NCBI GenBank assembly: GCA_000697335.1
Contig: JNEM01013847.1
Span: forward strand, 1 to 31,762
DNA length: 31,762 nt
From: Conidiobolus incongruus B7586
Taxonomy: Eukaryota; Entomophthoromycota; Entomophthoromycetes; Entomophthorales; Conidiobolaceae
Reading direction: 5' to 3'
Below are positions 11,194-24,309 of the stretch, piece after piece (the first letter of the stretch is position 1; each line of letters begins with the position of its first letter). The position numbers were made by a program, and so were the translations under genes. The notes under the pieces are model-generated. The model ran no database searches, was not told the DNA's origin, and was given only the letters and a program-made list of their open reading frames with translations.

Positions 11194-13693
11194 ATTCTAT
11201 TAATGTATTATTACAATAAAATTAACTAAAATATTTTTACTTCAAAAAAAATTTTACACTGAGTTAAACATGAAATGTTTTAATTATAACTGTGTATTTC
11301 ATTCAAAATCTATTAAATTTTAATTTTAATATAATTGTAAACACTTGAAACCTTTTCCCAATATTTTGAATGAACAACATTCTATATGATTTCAAAAAGA
11401 GTTCATAATTTTAATATCATTATATTAATCATTTTTAACAGCATTTTGTTAGTTTTTTGAAAAAAATAATATTAAAAAATAATAAAGGACTTGATTTCAT
11501 TTGATTATATAAGATATATATATATATCAGGTAATAGCTATGTTTAAATGAAAAAAATTTATTGGTGTTATTGTTTTCGATATAAGACTTTATTGATAAA
11601 ATCTATATTTGATTCAGCAATCCTGCAATAGTTTTTTGTGTGCTCAACTAGCAATAGAAACACTTATCAATTATATTATAACAATATTATTATCATAGAG
11701 TAAAAATTAGATATTCATTATTTGTATTAAAATAAAATTACTTTCAATGAATTAAATCTAATTTCTCTTTTAAGGAAAAATATAAATATTTTAATATTTC
11801 TGTTAGTTTAATAATATGCTTTTATACCGTAAATAAAACGATATAAGAAATATCTGAATGTTTAATATTTTTAAAATTAAAAATATTTTCTTATCACTAA
11901 TTTGAATATAATTGATAAAGAATTTTTATATAAAAAATAATAGTTATTAACAATTTAAAGTTAATATAAAACGAAATTATAAAGTTTATATCATTTTTTG
12001 TCATAATAATGGTATAATATATCAACGATTAGAATTCATATCTCAAAAATATTAATTCATTTCAATATTTTTGCAAATTCAGACTAATCCAAATTTAGGT
12101 TGGAAATGCTGGATAAGTTAAAAAATATTAATGGAGAAAATAACTGTATAAATATTCTGATTATAAAAATGAACTCATAAGCTTATATTCTTAATAAAAT
12201 TAATATATTTTATACTTTAGATAAGTTGATAAATACAATATAATTATCATATACAATTTTGCCAAATTTTTATAACAATCAATTTTTTAAATATATTCAT
12301 TTGTTCATTAATACAAAAACGTCCTCGTTTTTATAGTACATATTTATAATAAATATTAGATATATGAATTATTTTAAATTTAACATACTGATTATTTTAT
12401 TTTAATCTTTTGAAACCAAAATTATATTGATAATATTATAATATATTAGTAATATAACTTGGATTTAATTATATTTTATTCTATTAAAATACCACTATAT
12501 GTTTTAAGAATATTATTGAGTAGCATTGAAATCAATTTATTTTTTGAATTACAATTCTACAATTGAAATTGATCACTTTACTGATTTTAAAATTTAAGAT
12601 TATAAATTATATTTTCAAAATGATAGAGCAAAAACTGTTTTATAATATACATTATCTTAATTAATTTGATATATCAAGTTAATATTTTAGCAATTTTCAA
12701 TATTGTTATTCACATTTTGATATTTAACCTAAATTTTATAATTACATATTTCATCAATCAAAGATGGGGCTATATTATTGAGATTTCATTATTGATACAA
12801 GCTCATCTGTTCATCTATTTTGATTACAAAGAACTATTATATTTTATGTATCGGATTTCACATAAATTTATTATTAGTATCAGTGATTCTTTATAATAAA
12901 CAAAACATAAATCATAATTGTAATTTCCAAACGTTAATTCACTTAATGACCTGAGAATGAATGGAAACCTTTCCGTTCTCAGTCTGCTATATATATTTCT
13001 CATATAGCACCTATATTTATAAATTAAGCAGCCATTAACCTTTTAATATTTATTACTTTTTATAGTATGGCAAAATGAGAGACTTTCTTGTTTCTGGTTA
13101 TCACACAGAATAGGTAATTTGATCCAAACTTTGAATATTGCATTGATGAATTATTGTTGATCAACCTGAGATAGATAAAATGGCCATTATATTAAAAAAA
13201 ATAATAAATACAGCTTCTGTTTTTATCGAAATACCGATTTTATAACTTTAATTTTGACAAGTGATTAATAGATAGCACATTAAAATATTTTTTAGTGTTT
13301 TCATAGTGAAATAACATTTTATTATATCAAGTCAAATATATTTTGATATAATTGATAATGCTATAATCCCATGATTTTAAACTATTTAAATCCAACTTAG
13401 TACCCAAGATAATTTCACAAACCGTTTTTGAAATATTAACATAAAAAAATATTCACGTTACAAAATTAATGCTTCAGTGATTTTATACGATAATAGTACT
13501 TATGATCGAACAATTTATTCATTGTTTGCATATTTTCAATATTTTATCCTACGAAATATATTTTTATAATTGATAGATTATATAGCCAAAATAGTAATAG
13601 GAGTACTCTTTTAATTAGGGAAATAGATTCCAAATTTTGATCATTATTTTTCTATTTTATACCAATTGTTCTTAAATTAATAAATCTTTCAAC
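11194..13693. other. AT-rich spacer between TRP5 and its pseudogene
   Basis: An AATAAA word at about 11215 is a plausible TRP5 poly(A) signal. An open stretch near 12666-12896 reads as hydrophobic low-complexity sequence without an ATG start and is not called. Two adjacent hairpin-forming repeats at 12951-13008 are listed separately. Nothing else is supported. Confidence 0.5.
12951..13008. repeat. Two adjacent hairpin-forming inverted repeats
   Basis: First: arms CTGAGAA (12951-12957) and TTCTCAG (12976-12982), with a nested GGAAA / TTTCC pair inside. Second, three bases further: arms GCTATAT (12986-12992) and ATATAGC (13002-13008) around a 9-base loop. They are more GC-rich than the surrounding spacer. 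They could be a small structured RNA, a transposon end or chance. No family is recognised. Confidence 0.45.
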
Positions 13694-15882
13694 ATGCCAA
13701 AGTCTGAAAGGAACTTTTCAACTTAAAAGGAATCAATATAAATAATGAATATGACAAATCTTTATATTTCTTAATAATTTTAAATCAGGTAAAGCTGCTT
13801 TTCTTGGTTTATCACTGGTGGCCATCCTTATCATGATTAAGCTGTTGATATAAAATCAGCCCTTGAAGGAAATAGTGATAATATTATTGAATTTAGTAAA
13901 TAAGAATTCTTATTTGTTTATTGAAGAGTTCCTTGAATATAATTTAAGTGTTCAGTTCACTAGCACCATTGCGGATGGTCTTGTTATGCAAGAATCCAGC
14001 TTTATAAACATAATTTATTCTAATTTTTTATTCTTTTTCCTATATTTGAACTTGGCTCTTAAATATTAATAAATATAGAAAATTGATGGTCATTTGTTTC
14101 AGAGGCAAGGAAGCAAGGACTGAAAATTTCAGCTACATTATTGAGGTACTATAATGCATTTTATTAATATTGTGAGGAACTTCCAATCAAAATATCAAAA
14201 TAAATCTGTTTGAATGGATTTATTATGGTAAATCTTCTATTTGAAGAGGCGGGATCTTTCATTAGTCACTGTTGCCAATACGAGTCATCCTATGACTCAT
14301 TGATTACTCGTTTAACCTCAGAAATGTGTATTAAGTGCTCGACAAAATCTCTGATAGATTCATTTACGTGGTTTCTCGATTGAGAGTCACTGGAACTAAT
14401 GGTGAGGTTGGCGCAGATCTCAGAAATTATCTTTCTAGAATGAGAGCCAATATCAGAGCTTCTAGCTGTGGTCTACCCTTAGCAGTAGGATTTGAAGTAA
14501 TAGAGATCACTCTATCAGATTGAAGAAATTGCAGATAATGTTGTAATTGAATCAAGTCCTGTAAAATTACTTTATTTTTATGATAATACTGAGGAAAGAG
14601 TTCAAAAAATTGAAAAATTTGCTAGCGTCTTAACTGGTAAGAATTCTTTCAATCCCAAATTAGTGTCGCATTAATTCAATTAGTTATACTATCGACTTTA
14701 AAAATTATTCCATTTCTACCCATATCAACCCTCGATATGGTCTTTAGTGAAATATATGTCTCTTTAACTCTAATTGGATAAATTCAAGAGATTGCAAAGA
14801 CCTATTCAGCACTTGAAAATAATTCCATTTTCACCCAAGAGTTCGAACAGTACTACTCGTTTATTTCTAGACCTTCATCCTTCCATCAAGTCAAAAGACT
14901 TACAAGGCATATTGAAGGTGGAGAAATACAGCTAAAAATGGAAGATTTGAACCACATTCGTTCTCACAAAATTAATACTTTTGGTGAAATTTGATTAACA
15001 AAAAGATTAGAAAAGATTAAAGCTATTTCTGATACCAGTAAAGATCAACATGGTGCAGCAATTCTAACAATTTGTGCCCTTTTTCGTTTACAGTATATCG
15101 TATACATGAGAGCGGAAGTTATACCTATTCATTCTGGAAGTATAAGTATCAAGCATACAGTTAATGAAGTTATGAGGGATTCGGTAACCAATATTTATAT
15201 AACGCTCCACTTAATTGGATCTGCAATTAGACCTCACCCCTTCTCTCTCATGATTTGTCACTTTAAGTGAGTCATCAGTCATGATTCCCATAACAAATGC
15301 TAGACCAAACAAATTCTCTTTTTAACACTGTTGGTATGTTTCATTTTATTATTCAAAACTCTGAAATCATAGTATTCGACGTTGAAGCTCCTGGTGATAG
15401 CGTAAATACAGATCATGATTCTGCAACTTTGAGTAGAGATACTCTATGCATATTCCATGGTGCGAGAGCATATCTATTACATGGTAAAAAAGGCCAAGCC
15501 ACCCTTACACATTTCATCAGCATTGGTCTAAACTACCTAGGAGTCAGCCTTAAGAATTACTATTTTAAAAGATATTCACAAGGCTTAATAAATATACATA
15601 TATATGCAAATGACTCTAAAGCACTTAAAGAATTCATACCCTTTGCTCATCGTGAAGGTATAGCTCCTGATTTAGAATTATCTCATGCAGTATATGCCAC
15701 TATTTGATATTCCGAAACGTGTTCCAAGGCAAAAAAAATAGTTCTCATATGCCCTTTATGTCAAGAGATAAGGAATGTTCAAACAGTAGCCAAATGGTTG
15801 CCTAAACTTCAAACAAGAATTCACTTGGATTTGAGATTTTTTGATGATGAAATAGTATAATCATACCTTAAAAATTGTTTAG
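13694..15882 (+). pseudogene. Broken TRP5 copy that keeps intron positions
   Basis: Order and spacing follow the intact gene. The exon 1 relic starts at ATG 13694. Exon 2 starts at about 13790 after an intron-like gap ending in CAG, with a match to Lys-Ala-Ala-Phe-Leu-Gly. The exon 3 relic at about 13950-14006 reads Phe-Thr-Ser-Thr-Ile-Ala-Asp-Gly. Exon 4 runs from about 14050 to a last stop at 15880-15882. Sequence stands in the places of introns 1-3, so this is a DNA-level duplicate, not a retrocopy. The PLP lysine survives (Asn-His-Ile-Arg-Ser-His-Lys), but the phosphate loop GGGSN is deleted, as are 18 residues after the Met-Gly-Ala-Glu-Asp position. Stops and frame changes are spread along it (for example TGA at 14521), so no full product is possible. 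The longest open piece (15297-15704) covers part of the beta domain and reads Asp-His-Asp-Ser-Ala-Thr-Leu, as in the gene. The donor of intron 1 is lost. Confidence 0.92.
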
Positions 15883-18387
15883 ATAATATCAGAAATATAA
15901 ATTTCAATTTAAATAGCCAATCTGTTGATAATAAAATCACAATTTTTAACCAATAAATCCAATCTTGCAGTAGTTATTCCTTGATCTCATCAATATTTTA
16001 ATTTTAAATAATAATTCATTAAAATTTTAAAAAATTGATATAATTGCAAACTTGTATTATATAAATACTATGAAACTATTTAAAATTAATTCATATGTCA
16101 ATTACTCAATTATTTATATATGAAAATTTCGGATTTTATTTTATCATATCTCCATTATTTTTTTATTTATTGATTGATTGTGAAATGATTAATTTTGATC
16201 AAATTTAAACTTTTATAATTATACCAAGTAAAATAATATATATTGATTGAATGGTCAGTACAAAATATGAAATAGAATTAATATTAATAAATCAATGATA
16301 TTGGTATTCAATGATTCAAGATACTAATTTAATCTATAAAAGAATATAATTTTTATCCTTTAACATTGGTTAATTTTAATAAAAATTTTGAAGCAATTTG
16401 ACAAACATATCGTAGTATTTGATTGCAAAATGATATAATATATATCTGTGGTATTGTTGATGGTGTATAAAGTAGAATTTGAATTTTGATATATTTTATT
16501 TAAGTATATTTTATTGAAAATTATTCCAATATTATGAGTTTACCAAGATGTGCATAAATTCTACAATGCGATTCTTTACCGATGAAGTAATTTTTATAAT
16601 TTAAAATTTAACTCGATCATTATGATTATAAATATCATAAAATATGAAAAATGTTAAATTATTACCAGGATTTTTATTCAAATATCAGATTATAAACTAT
16701 CTTCGTGGACAATTATGTAGTAATGTAAATTTGATAAAAAATTATGACAAAATAATTATATCTGGGATATAGATATAAATCACAACAGTAAAATTTTCTA
16801 ATTTAATATTGCAATTATTTTTGAATCATAAATTAAATAAAATTCCACCTATTTATTTATGGCTTGATTTGTGATATCATCTGATAAATTAATAATTATA
16901 TTAAATATTGAAAATACATGATTTCAGGTAAATTTTAGTATATATGGCAATGTATTGTATAAAATATTTTGAATTTTTCAAAGATTTTCAAATTGAATTC
17001 TCAAGAGCAGTATTTGAAATATTTTTCAATTTCTTTATGTTCAATATTTGTAAATTTCACTTCTTTGATAATCCACAAATATATGATGTCGCTATCATCA
17101 ATCATAGTAAACAACTATTCTATTGAAACACTTCTTCAACTTATTAACTTGTATCTAAATCAGTTTTCTTCTTTTTGTTGTAAGATTAAATTATATTATT
17201 ATTAATTGATTAACTTCAATAACAATATTGTTCATAAAATATATATTATAAATAATTTTCTTTGTTGATTAATTATTTTCATAATTTTGTAGTATTGACT
17301 TTAAAATGAAGATACGCTATTGTTATATAATATCTGATATACTAAATTACTGGTTCAAGTGTTATACATTAAATTTTTAAATTAAACATCAAAGTACTTG
17401 ACATGCTATTTGATCTGATATATCAGCTACTTCTAAATCTTTTTATGGTTTTCTTTTAATAACACATATATATTGAAATTTAGGAAAAGTTGATAATTAT
17501 GATTTTTTCCAATTGAAAAAATTATAGAGTATAATAGAATCAGAATAAAAAATTGAAGTTTTCACCTCAATGATATGATTATATTACAATGAAAATTATA
17601 TCATTTGTTAAATTATAAATGTTCATATACTTTTAAATAACTTTGAATATAGGTAATTCTAATTTAACGTCATTCAAAAAACCTTTGAGATTGGATAACC
17701 TGGTGTAATTGATTGTTTCCTAATTTGGAAATATTGAAAACTGTTTTTTATATAGTTCAATTTAGGTGAAATATAATCATTATTTATTGAATTATTAACA
17801 AAGATACCCAACTTTGAAATTGTGCAATATATTATTAAAAATTGATAATATATAATTATTTAAACTTAAAAATTATATATTTTTTAGATAATAGATCAAA
17901 CATTTTGAAAATCTCAGTCAGTAATTTAAATAATCCTGATCAAGGGTTATTTCAAATATTTCAGTTATGGAATTTTATATAAGAAAAATTTAGGTACTCA
18001 GAAAAATTAATTATGAGAATGAAAATATTGAAATTCTATCTCACTATAATTTTTTATCAAAAGTATATGAAAAATTATTTAAAAAATGGTAATAAACTAA
18101 GAATTTAGTGCTCAATCAGTGATATTAAAATTATTTCCAAAAATCTGTTACTAATGACATTTTTCCCAAAACTCTGAATTAAAAATGATTTCAAAATTTA
18201 GAGTCATCCATTTCCAAATCAAGATTATGACATGATCCCTGTTAATTGGCTTATACTTTGTTTCAAGTATAAATGCTGAATGCATTCTTCTCTTATTAAT
18301 ATATCATCATCAAATTAATTATCAAAAATTAAACATAAGCTATTTAATTATTTTAAAAGCGTATAATAAATAGTCACATATTCCAAA
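15883..18387. other. AT-rich spacer with one weak coding-like relic
   Basis: At about 16969-17202 a 78-codon open stretch without an ATG reads partly like a leucine-rich-repeat fragment (Ile-Glu-Thr-Leu-Leu-Gln-Leu-Ile-Asn-Leu), overlapping a second open frame. It may be the remains of an F-box/LRR gene, but I cannot show it. The rest has no readable frame. The promoter of the acyltransferase gene at 18388 should lie at the right end. Confidence 0.4.
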
Positions 18388-19577
18388 ATGTCTACACCAG
18401 AAAAAGATACTTCAACTGATTCACCCAAGTCCTCCCCATCTAAATCATTCGTCGACAAATTACCTCATATTGAGTTCGCACCTCTCGACGTACCTCTTCA
18501 TAGACGTCTCCAAACACTTTCTACTATGTTTATTCCATTCTGGATGGTTATTAGTTTGGTTCTCATCATAATTATGATAAGCTTTCCAATTTTCTGGCCT
18601 TTTACCATTGCTTACTTTGCTTTTATCTACTTCGACAAGGCTCCCGAGATGGGAGGACGTCGCCAGAACTGGTTCCGTAATCTTAAAGTATTCAAATACC
18701 AAGCAGATTTTTTCCAAACCTACATCCACAGGGAGGCTAAGTTGGATCCTTCCAAAAACTATATTTTTGGTTATCACCCCCATGGATTCATTGGTTACGG
18801 CGCTCAAATTTGCTTTGGTACTGAAGCTGTCAATATTTCCAAGTTGTTTACTGGTCTTGTCATCCATCCTCTCACTTTGAGTATCAATTTCAAAATTCCT
18901 TTCCATCGTGAATTGCTCATGATGCTTGGCGTATGCTCTGTTTCCAAGGCTTCTATTAATTACATCCTCAATTCTGGCCCTGGTAAGAGTTGTCTTATTG
19001 TTGTCGGAGGTGCTCAAGAAGCTTTACATGCCGCCCCAGACAAAGCTGAATTAGTACTTGAAAATCGTGTTGGTTTCGTCAAGATCGCTATTCAGAATGG
19101 GTAAGTTGTATTAACAACTCGTTATAATATATACTCATTAATTACATGGTTAGAGCTAATTTAGTTCCAGTTTACGGATTTGGTGAAAATAGTTTATATA
19201 ATCAAATTGAAGTTGAAGAAAGCTCAACATTCCACACAATCAGAAAAAGTATTAAGAAAGTATTTGGTTTTACACTTCCTCTCGTTATGGGTAGAGGGTT
19301 AATTCAATATACTTTCGGTTTGGTTCCTTATCGTGTCCCTCTTCACATTGTTGGTAAGTATAAATATATTTTAAGTATTTCAGAATTGTTATACTAATTA
19401 TAGGTCTAATTAGTTGGTAAACCTATTCAAGTCAAGAGAAATCCCAATCCCACATTCGAAGAGATCAAAGAAGTTCACAACCAATACCTCACAGCTTTGA
19501 AAGAATTATATGATTCCTACAAGCATAAATATCACCCCAATGGAAATCCTCCAGAATTAAAATTTGTAAATCATTAA
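18388..19577 (+). CDS. DGA1: DGAT2-type diacylglycerol O-acyltransferase
   Basis: Transfers an acyl group from acyl-CoA to diacylglycerol to make triacylglycerol at the ER and lipid droplet (EC 2.3.1.20 if the substrate is as in the family). Exons: 18388-19100, 19154-19353, 19414-19577; introns of 53 and 60 bp. The product is 358 residues, normal for DGAT2. A polar Ser/Pro-rich N-terminus (1-25) is followed by a hydrophobic hairpin (about 46-82) that would anchor it. The active-site HPHG motif is at 130-133 (Tyr-His-Pro-His-Gly). Gly-Gly-Ala-Gln-Glu-Ala at 207-212 and Gly-Phe-Val-Lys-Ile-Ala at 229-234 are family blocks, and exon 2 begins the Leu-Val-Pro-Val-Tyr-Gly-Phe-Gly-Glu-Asn block. Exon 3 gives Val-Val-Gly-Lys-Pro-Ile, as in mammalian DGAT2. 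Intron 2 must use the second AG (19412-19413): the first would lead to a stop within five codons. Exact substrate (DAG, MAG or wax alcohol) is not decided by sequence alone. Confidence 0.92.
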
Positions 19578-20276
19578 ATCAACTTATATAGTTAATTTTG
19601 TAACTTATTCATAAATATATAACCATCATTTGAATAAATGATGTTTTAATTTTTTTACATCATAGTTAATTTTGGATTTCATAATTTATTTATATCCTAA
19701 CTGAATTAGTTTGATTCATTATATTTTATGTTATATCATTTGACTTTAATACAAAAAATATGCTTTTTTAAAAAAACTTTCAATATTAATTCAGGAATGA
19801 CCAAAACGCAATTCCTAGCCATACTCCAATGATCAATTCATTATTTAATTTGTTTCCTAGGTACACACCTTAACCATTTTACCATATTGTCTTACCTTAA
19901 TATGAAATTATTTATTTACAAACAGATGTATCTTTACATCATATACTTTTTTCTTGAAAACTGTAAAAACAATTTATAAATCTGTGTTTATTATAATATT
20001 TCATACTAAAATTTTTTATTTAAAATATTTTTAATATTAAATCAATTAATTACTCAATTAAAAATTATAATTCAATTAAAATTTTATGATAGTATGTATT
20101 AAATGTTAAACAATTATTTTCCTATAGAAAATAATATTATATTTTATAATGTAAATTTTAAATTAAGAGATTATAAATTAAAAAAAATATATAAAATTAA
20201 TGAATATTTCAGAAATGAGTTTAGTAAAAATAAATAAATTAGGTTTGTTTATTAAAGAATAATGTACATTAAAAAA
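19578..20276. other. Spacer between two convergent genes
   Basis: Holds the 3' ends of the acyltransferase (+) and the Zn2Cys6 regulator (-). Near the left end is a hairpin containing AATAAA (separate entry). No gene is seen. Confidence 0.5.
19624..19643 (+). terminator. Hairpin carrying a poly(A)-signal word after DGA1
   Basis: A perfect 8-base inverted repeat (CATCATTT and AAATGATG) around a 4-base loop, 47 bases after the stop codon and followed by a T-rich run. The word AATAAA (19634-19639) spans the loop and the right arm. It is a candidate 3'-end signal. Function is inferred from position only. Confidence 0.4.
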
Positions 20277-21961
20277 TCATAGATTATCAAAATCGTGAAC
20301 GGTAATCGAATAAGGTACTCTGGCAATTTGGGAGATAAGGTTGGATAGAGGAGCTGAAATGGCCCATAATCGAGATGTAAGTTTGACTTTATCTGCCAAT
20401 TTGATGATTTCAGGGTCGTCTTGGGAATATCCTATATTGATAAAATGTTTTAGGGTGTAGAAATAGGCATAGGACATTCTGTAATCGGAAACTTCGATAG
20501 GGTGCAGACCATATCTGTGTTCTTCGTAATCAGTATTTGTGTTTGCAAATTTCATGATCGACAGACAGATACTGTGGGAGAGGTCGAGGATTTTGGTAAA
20601 ATCTTGGATGATATTAACCATCCATTGCTCGCTCTCCGAGTTGGCTTCTACTTTAAATGTTCGATTCTCAAATGGTTGTTTCAAATCTACCAAAAATCGG
20701 ACAAGTAGTGCTAAAGTTATGTATAAAACAATACGACTATTGGTGTTAGGTGAAAATTTGTTTTTGAAGGATTCGTTCAAATCTTGATGCGCTTGATGCA
20801 GAGGGTAGTGAAGTACGAAAATTATAATTCTATGAATCTTTTCTAAATCTGATGTTTTGAGAAATGGTGATGCATTATTTCTGGACATTTTGGCATTGAC
20901 TCTTGATTGAACATCACCAAGGTAGAATATGAAATGTGATAATATTTGAGAACATATCATGAGATCAATAGGACGATCCAACTGGGAGCAGTTTGATATA
21001 TGAAGTAGATTGTATTTGTTGGTGATGGTGGCCAATCCCGTGAGCTTTACCTGAAAGAAAAGCCTCTCCTCCATTGTTACTAACATTAAATAGGTCATAT
21101 AATTATACACTTTAGTTTGATGTGAAACTTCGATATTCATATAATTTTCTATCGAGTGTAAATTCTCCATATGACTCATTTTCACAGCAATATTCAAATA
21201 ATAATCCGCTCTTGGGGAACAGAAGGAAGCTTCGAATTCCGAAACTAACAAACAAGCTTGAATCATTTCTAAACTATGATTGTGACTGTTGATAGCGATT
21301 AGATGACAAGCGAGTTTATATAAATACATTTCTTCTTTCACAGGAGGTTGTTCAGGATTAAAATAAGTCATAAAAAAGAATTGAGCTCTTAGTAAAATAG
21401 CTACCAACAAGGGATTGCTGCCACTTTCTGGAGATTTTGAAATTTCAAAAACTCTTTGTTTATCAATGAAAGTTGATAATGGGTGTAAAAATAAAAAGAA
21501 CATATTTATAAGATTTTCCGTTGTTGAATTACTTACTAACAATTAAATGGTAAATTATTATTAAGAAATAGGGTATAAAATTATTTACCTTTGTTATAAA
21601 TAATACTGGAATTATTCATTTTAGTTAATTGAAAATAAAGTAGAGGAATTTGATAAGTTTCCAAATCTTGAAGTTTACCTAGCCAAGGGTCTGAAGGATT
21701 AAATCTTTTACTCCTAGGAACTTGAGCTTCAATCTCAATTTTATCAATTAAGCTATTAACTGTTGAAGCTAATTTTTTAAATTTAACAGTAATATTATCG
21801 TGATAAGGCCTTCGTTTCTCCCCTACAGTATATTCGCAGGGTACTTTCCTTTTTGCACAGTTGGAGCAAGTTGGCAGTCTGTCACATTTCTTTTTATGAG
21901 CTCGACACCTGATACAGGGATGTGCATGAAGTTTTTGTGCATTTTGGTTTGACGGTATCAT
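20277..21961 (-). CDS. GAL4-type Zn2Cys6 transcription factor
   Basis: Sequence-specific nuclear DNA-binding regulator. Exons on the minus strand: 21961-21589 and 21535-20277, joined over a 53 bp intron (GTAAAT...TTAG); the product is 543 residues. The zinc cluster is textbook: Cys16-x2-Cys19-x6-Cys26-x5-Cys32-x2-Cys35-x6-Cys42, with basic residues in the first loop (His-Lys-Lys-Lys) that would contact DNA and a basic linker after it (Lys-Arg-Arg at about 49-51). Residues about 55-80 could form a short dimerising helix. The remaining 420 residues are mostly helical-looking and resemble the regulatory middle domain of fungal zinc-cluster proteins in layout only (for example Asn-Pro-Leu-Leu-Val-Ala-Ile-Leu-Leu). 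Length is on the short side for the family. Target genes and inducers cannot be read. It faces the acyltransferase gene tail to tail, which says nothing firm about function. Confidence 0.88.
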
Positions 21962-24309
21962 ATAGAAATATTTTAATTCAGACTTATCAATTAAAAAATA
22001 AAAAGAATTTCGGTTGATTAATATTCAAAAGATTTCATACAAAATACAAGTACATGTATCAATGAGTTAATAAAGCAGTATTTAAAACCAAAATCAATAA
22101 TTTTAAAATTCAAAAATTACTAAATTGATTAATTAAAGTTGTTTTTAATTTGATTGATTGGTAAAATTTTTTATTTTATTATCCGATTTCTTTAAAATTA
22201 GATTAAACAATTATTATGATTATTTTGTCTAGATTATTGCACTTAATACAACAAAAATCCTCAATATTAATCAGTTCCAAAATTATTTAAATTTATTTCA
22301 TATCAATATTAAGTTATTTCATTTTAATGTCAATTTCTCATATAATCTCAGACGAGAATCATTCATATATTAAACGATTTAAAATGAATCACTATCATTA
22401 TATCAACCGAAAATCGAATCGATTCAAGGTATCAAATAATTTCTCAATATTCAGCAGTTTATTTTATTCAAACCTCAGAATCTCTTTAAAAATACTTTTT
22501 TACTCAACAGATTGTATTGCGGTTGATCCTATTTTGATAAAGCAATACATCTTTTTTGAATAATTATACTAATAGTTACAGTATATTGTAAACTAATTGA
22601 TTCATCATAGATACATGGTACTCTGAGTTTATAAAATATATTTACAATATTTAAATTTCAATAATCAAAGATTTCAAGCAATATTAAAAATTATTGTCAC
22701 GATTATCTTTGAAACCACTTGTAATATTAGTAATATATAAATATATACGTTGATGACTAGTTTTTGTTACAATATTTAGCGAATAAATAAATTTTAAAAC
22801 ACTCTAAACTGGGTAATGAGTCATTTTACAACTGATAACAAATAATTTGAGTGTTTTAGAACGCTTCAAAATAAACATTCAAAGTTTCAATTTTGATCAA
22901 AAAAGGAAATTTAAAGAAAAGTAACTTTTGAAACATATAAATAGTGATTTAATATCATATTTTTCAGCATCTATATAACATATATATTGAAAATCAATCA
23001 AAATATATTCTATTTTAACATTTTGTTGAATATTACAATATTAATATCATCTCATAAAAATACAAAAACATTTTTAAGGATTAGTAATAAATACTCATAT
23101 TAATTATAGTATCGAATATTTAGAAACATCAATATATCTTGTCTAATAAAACCCTTCAATAAATTTAATATTCAATATATAATGTCATTTTGTGAAATTT
23201 AAAATGAATAAAAACTCTAAGTTGGGTAATACTTTATATGGAAATATACGCTCTGGGTTAATATACTCTATTCCGATTATCAAGAGTATACATTTTGTTT
23301 ATTGTTAGTTGTTTGAATTAATGTGTTTGTCAAAATAGCAAACTGATTCAGGTTACAAGTGAGTTCTTAATAATTTAAGCATATAAATATCATATTTGAT
23401 ACAAAGGTAGAACTTTTAAAAGAGATATATATTCATTTCAAGTTAAAAAAGTGGAATAGCAATATTTTTTCAATAAAATTGTAAATAACAAATTATTGAA
23501 ATTGAGAAATACATTCAATAATCTATTATATTTTATATTATTCAAATATGATATATTAAAAGCATGTGTTTTTGTTGAAAATATTTTATTATAATTAGAG
23601 AATATATATTTTAGTTGGAGGCTATTAGTTTGATTTATGAAACACTAGTGAAGTTTAAATTTAATGTTTATTGAAAAAATGATGTATTGTTATTTCTAAA
23701 GTATCACATTGGTATTCTTGAAATATGAATTTACCATAATCAATTGTTTGTTAGAATGAAATAAATTACAAAATAGCAAAAATATATTGGTAAAAAATAT
23801 TAGGATTATTGGCGATTAAATATTAGGAGCCATATATCCCGTGATTGATTGTTATTTCTATGATAAAAGGAATTCAATACAAATTATTCAAAAATGAAAT
23901 TTTTGATACTCAGCTAGATAATATTCTATCATTCTATATCAATATAAAATATACCTACAAAAAATTTACAATTAAACTTAATTAATTTAATAATACTTTA
24001 AATATTTTATCAAATCAGATTAATAGAAATCTTAGAGCTCTAATTGATATATAATAATATTAAAATAGATCAAATTAAAGCTCCTTAAATTCAAATTATC
24101 AAAATATTTAAAAAATAGATCTAGACAAAACATATTAATTTTGGGCAAATCTGCTATAGCAAAACTAGCAATATTGATAGTTCGAAATTTTTTAAAATAC
24201 AATAAATTAAATGATATGGTAAATTTATAAGATTATAAATTATATAGTATTGTATTATTTCAAGTATGCAATCAATAGTGTATATGAAAGTGTATTGATT
24301 ATGAGGAAT
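21962..24309. other. AT-rich spacer
   Basis: Contains the upstream region of the Zn2Cys6 gene on the left and the 3' end of CCT2 on the right. A 78-codon ATG-started frame at 22327-22563 is basic and low-complexity and matches nothing I know; it is not called. Two copies of a near-identical 17-base word lie at 22801-22817 and 23214-23230 (see findings). Confidence 0.45.

Noticed and set aside
12666-12896. 76-codon open frame
   Set aside because: No ATG start, low-complexity Ile/Phe/Leu sequence in AT-rich spacer, no match to any family I know.
16969-17202. 78-codon open frame with leucine-rich look
   Set aside because: No ATG and only a loose resemblance to a leucine-rich repeat; it may be a relic of an F-box/LRR gene but cannot be supported.
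18460-19017. 185-codon open frame on the minus strand
   Set aside because: It lies wholly antisense to exon 1 of the clear DGAT2 gene and has no family features; it is a shadow of the real frame.
22327-22563. 78-codon ATG-started frame
   Set aside because: Basic, low-complexity product, no recognisable motif, codon use like the spacer around it.
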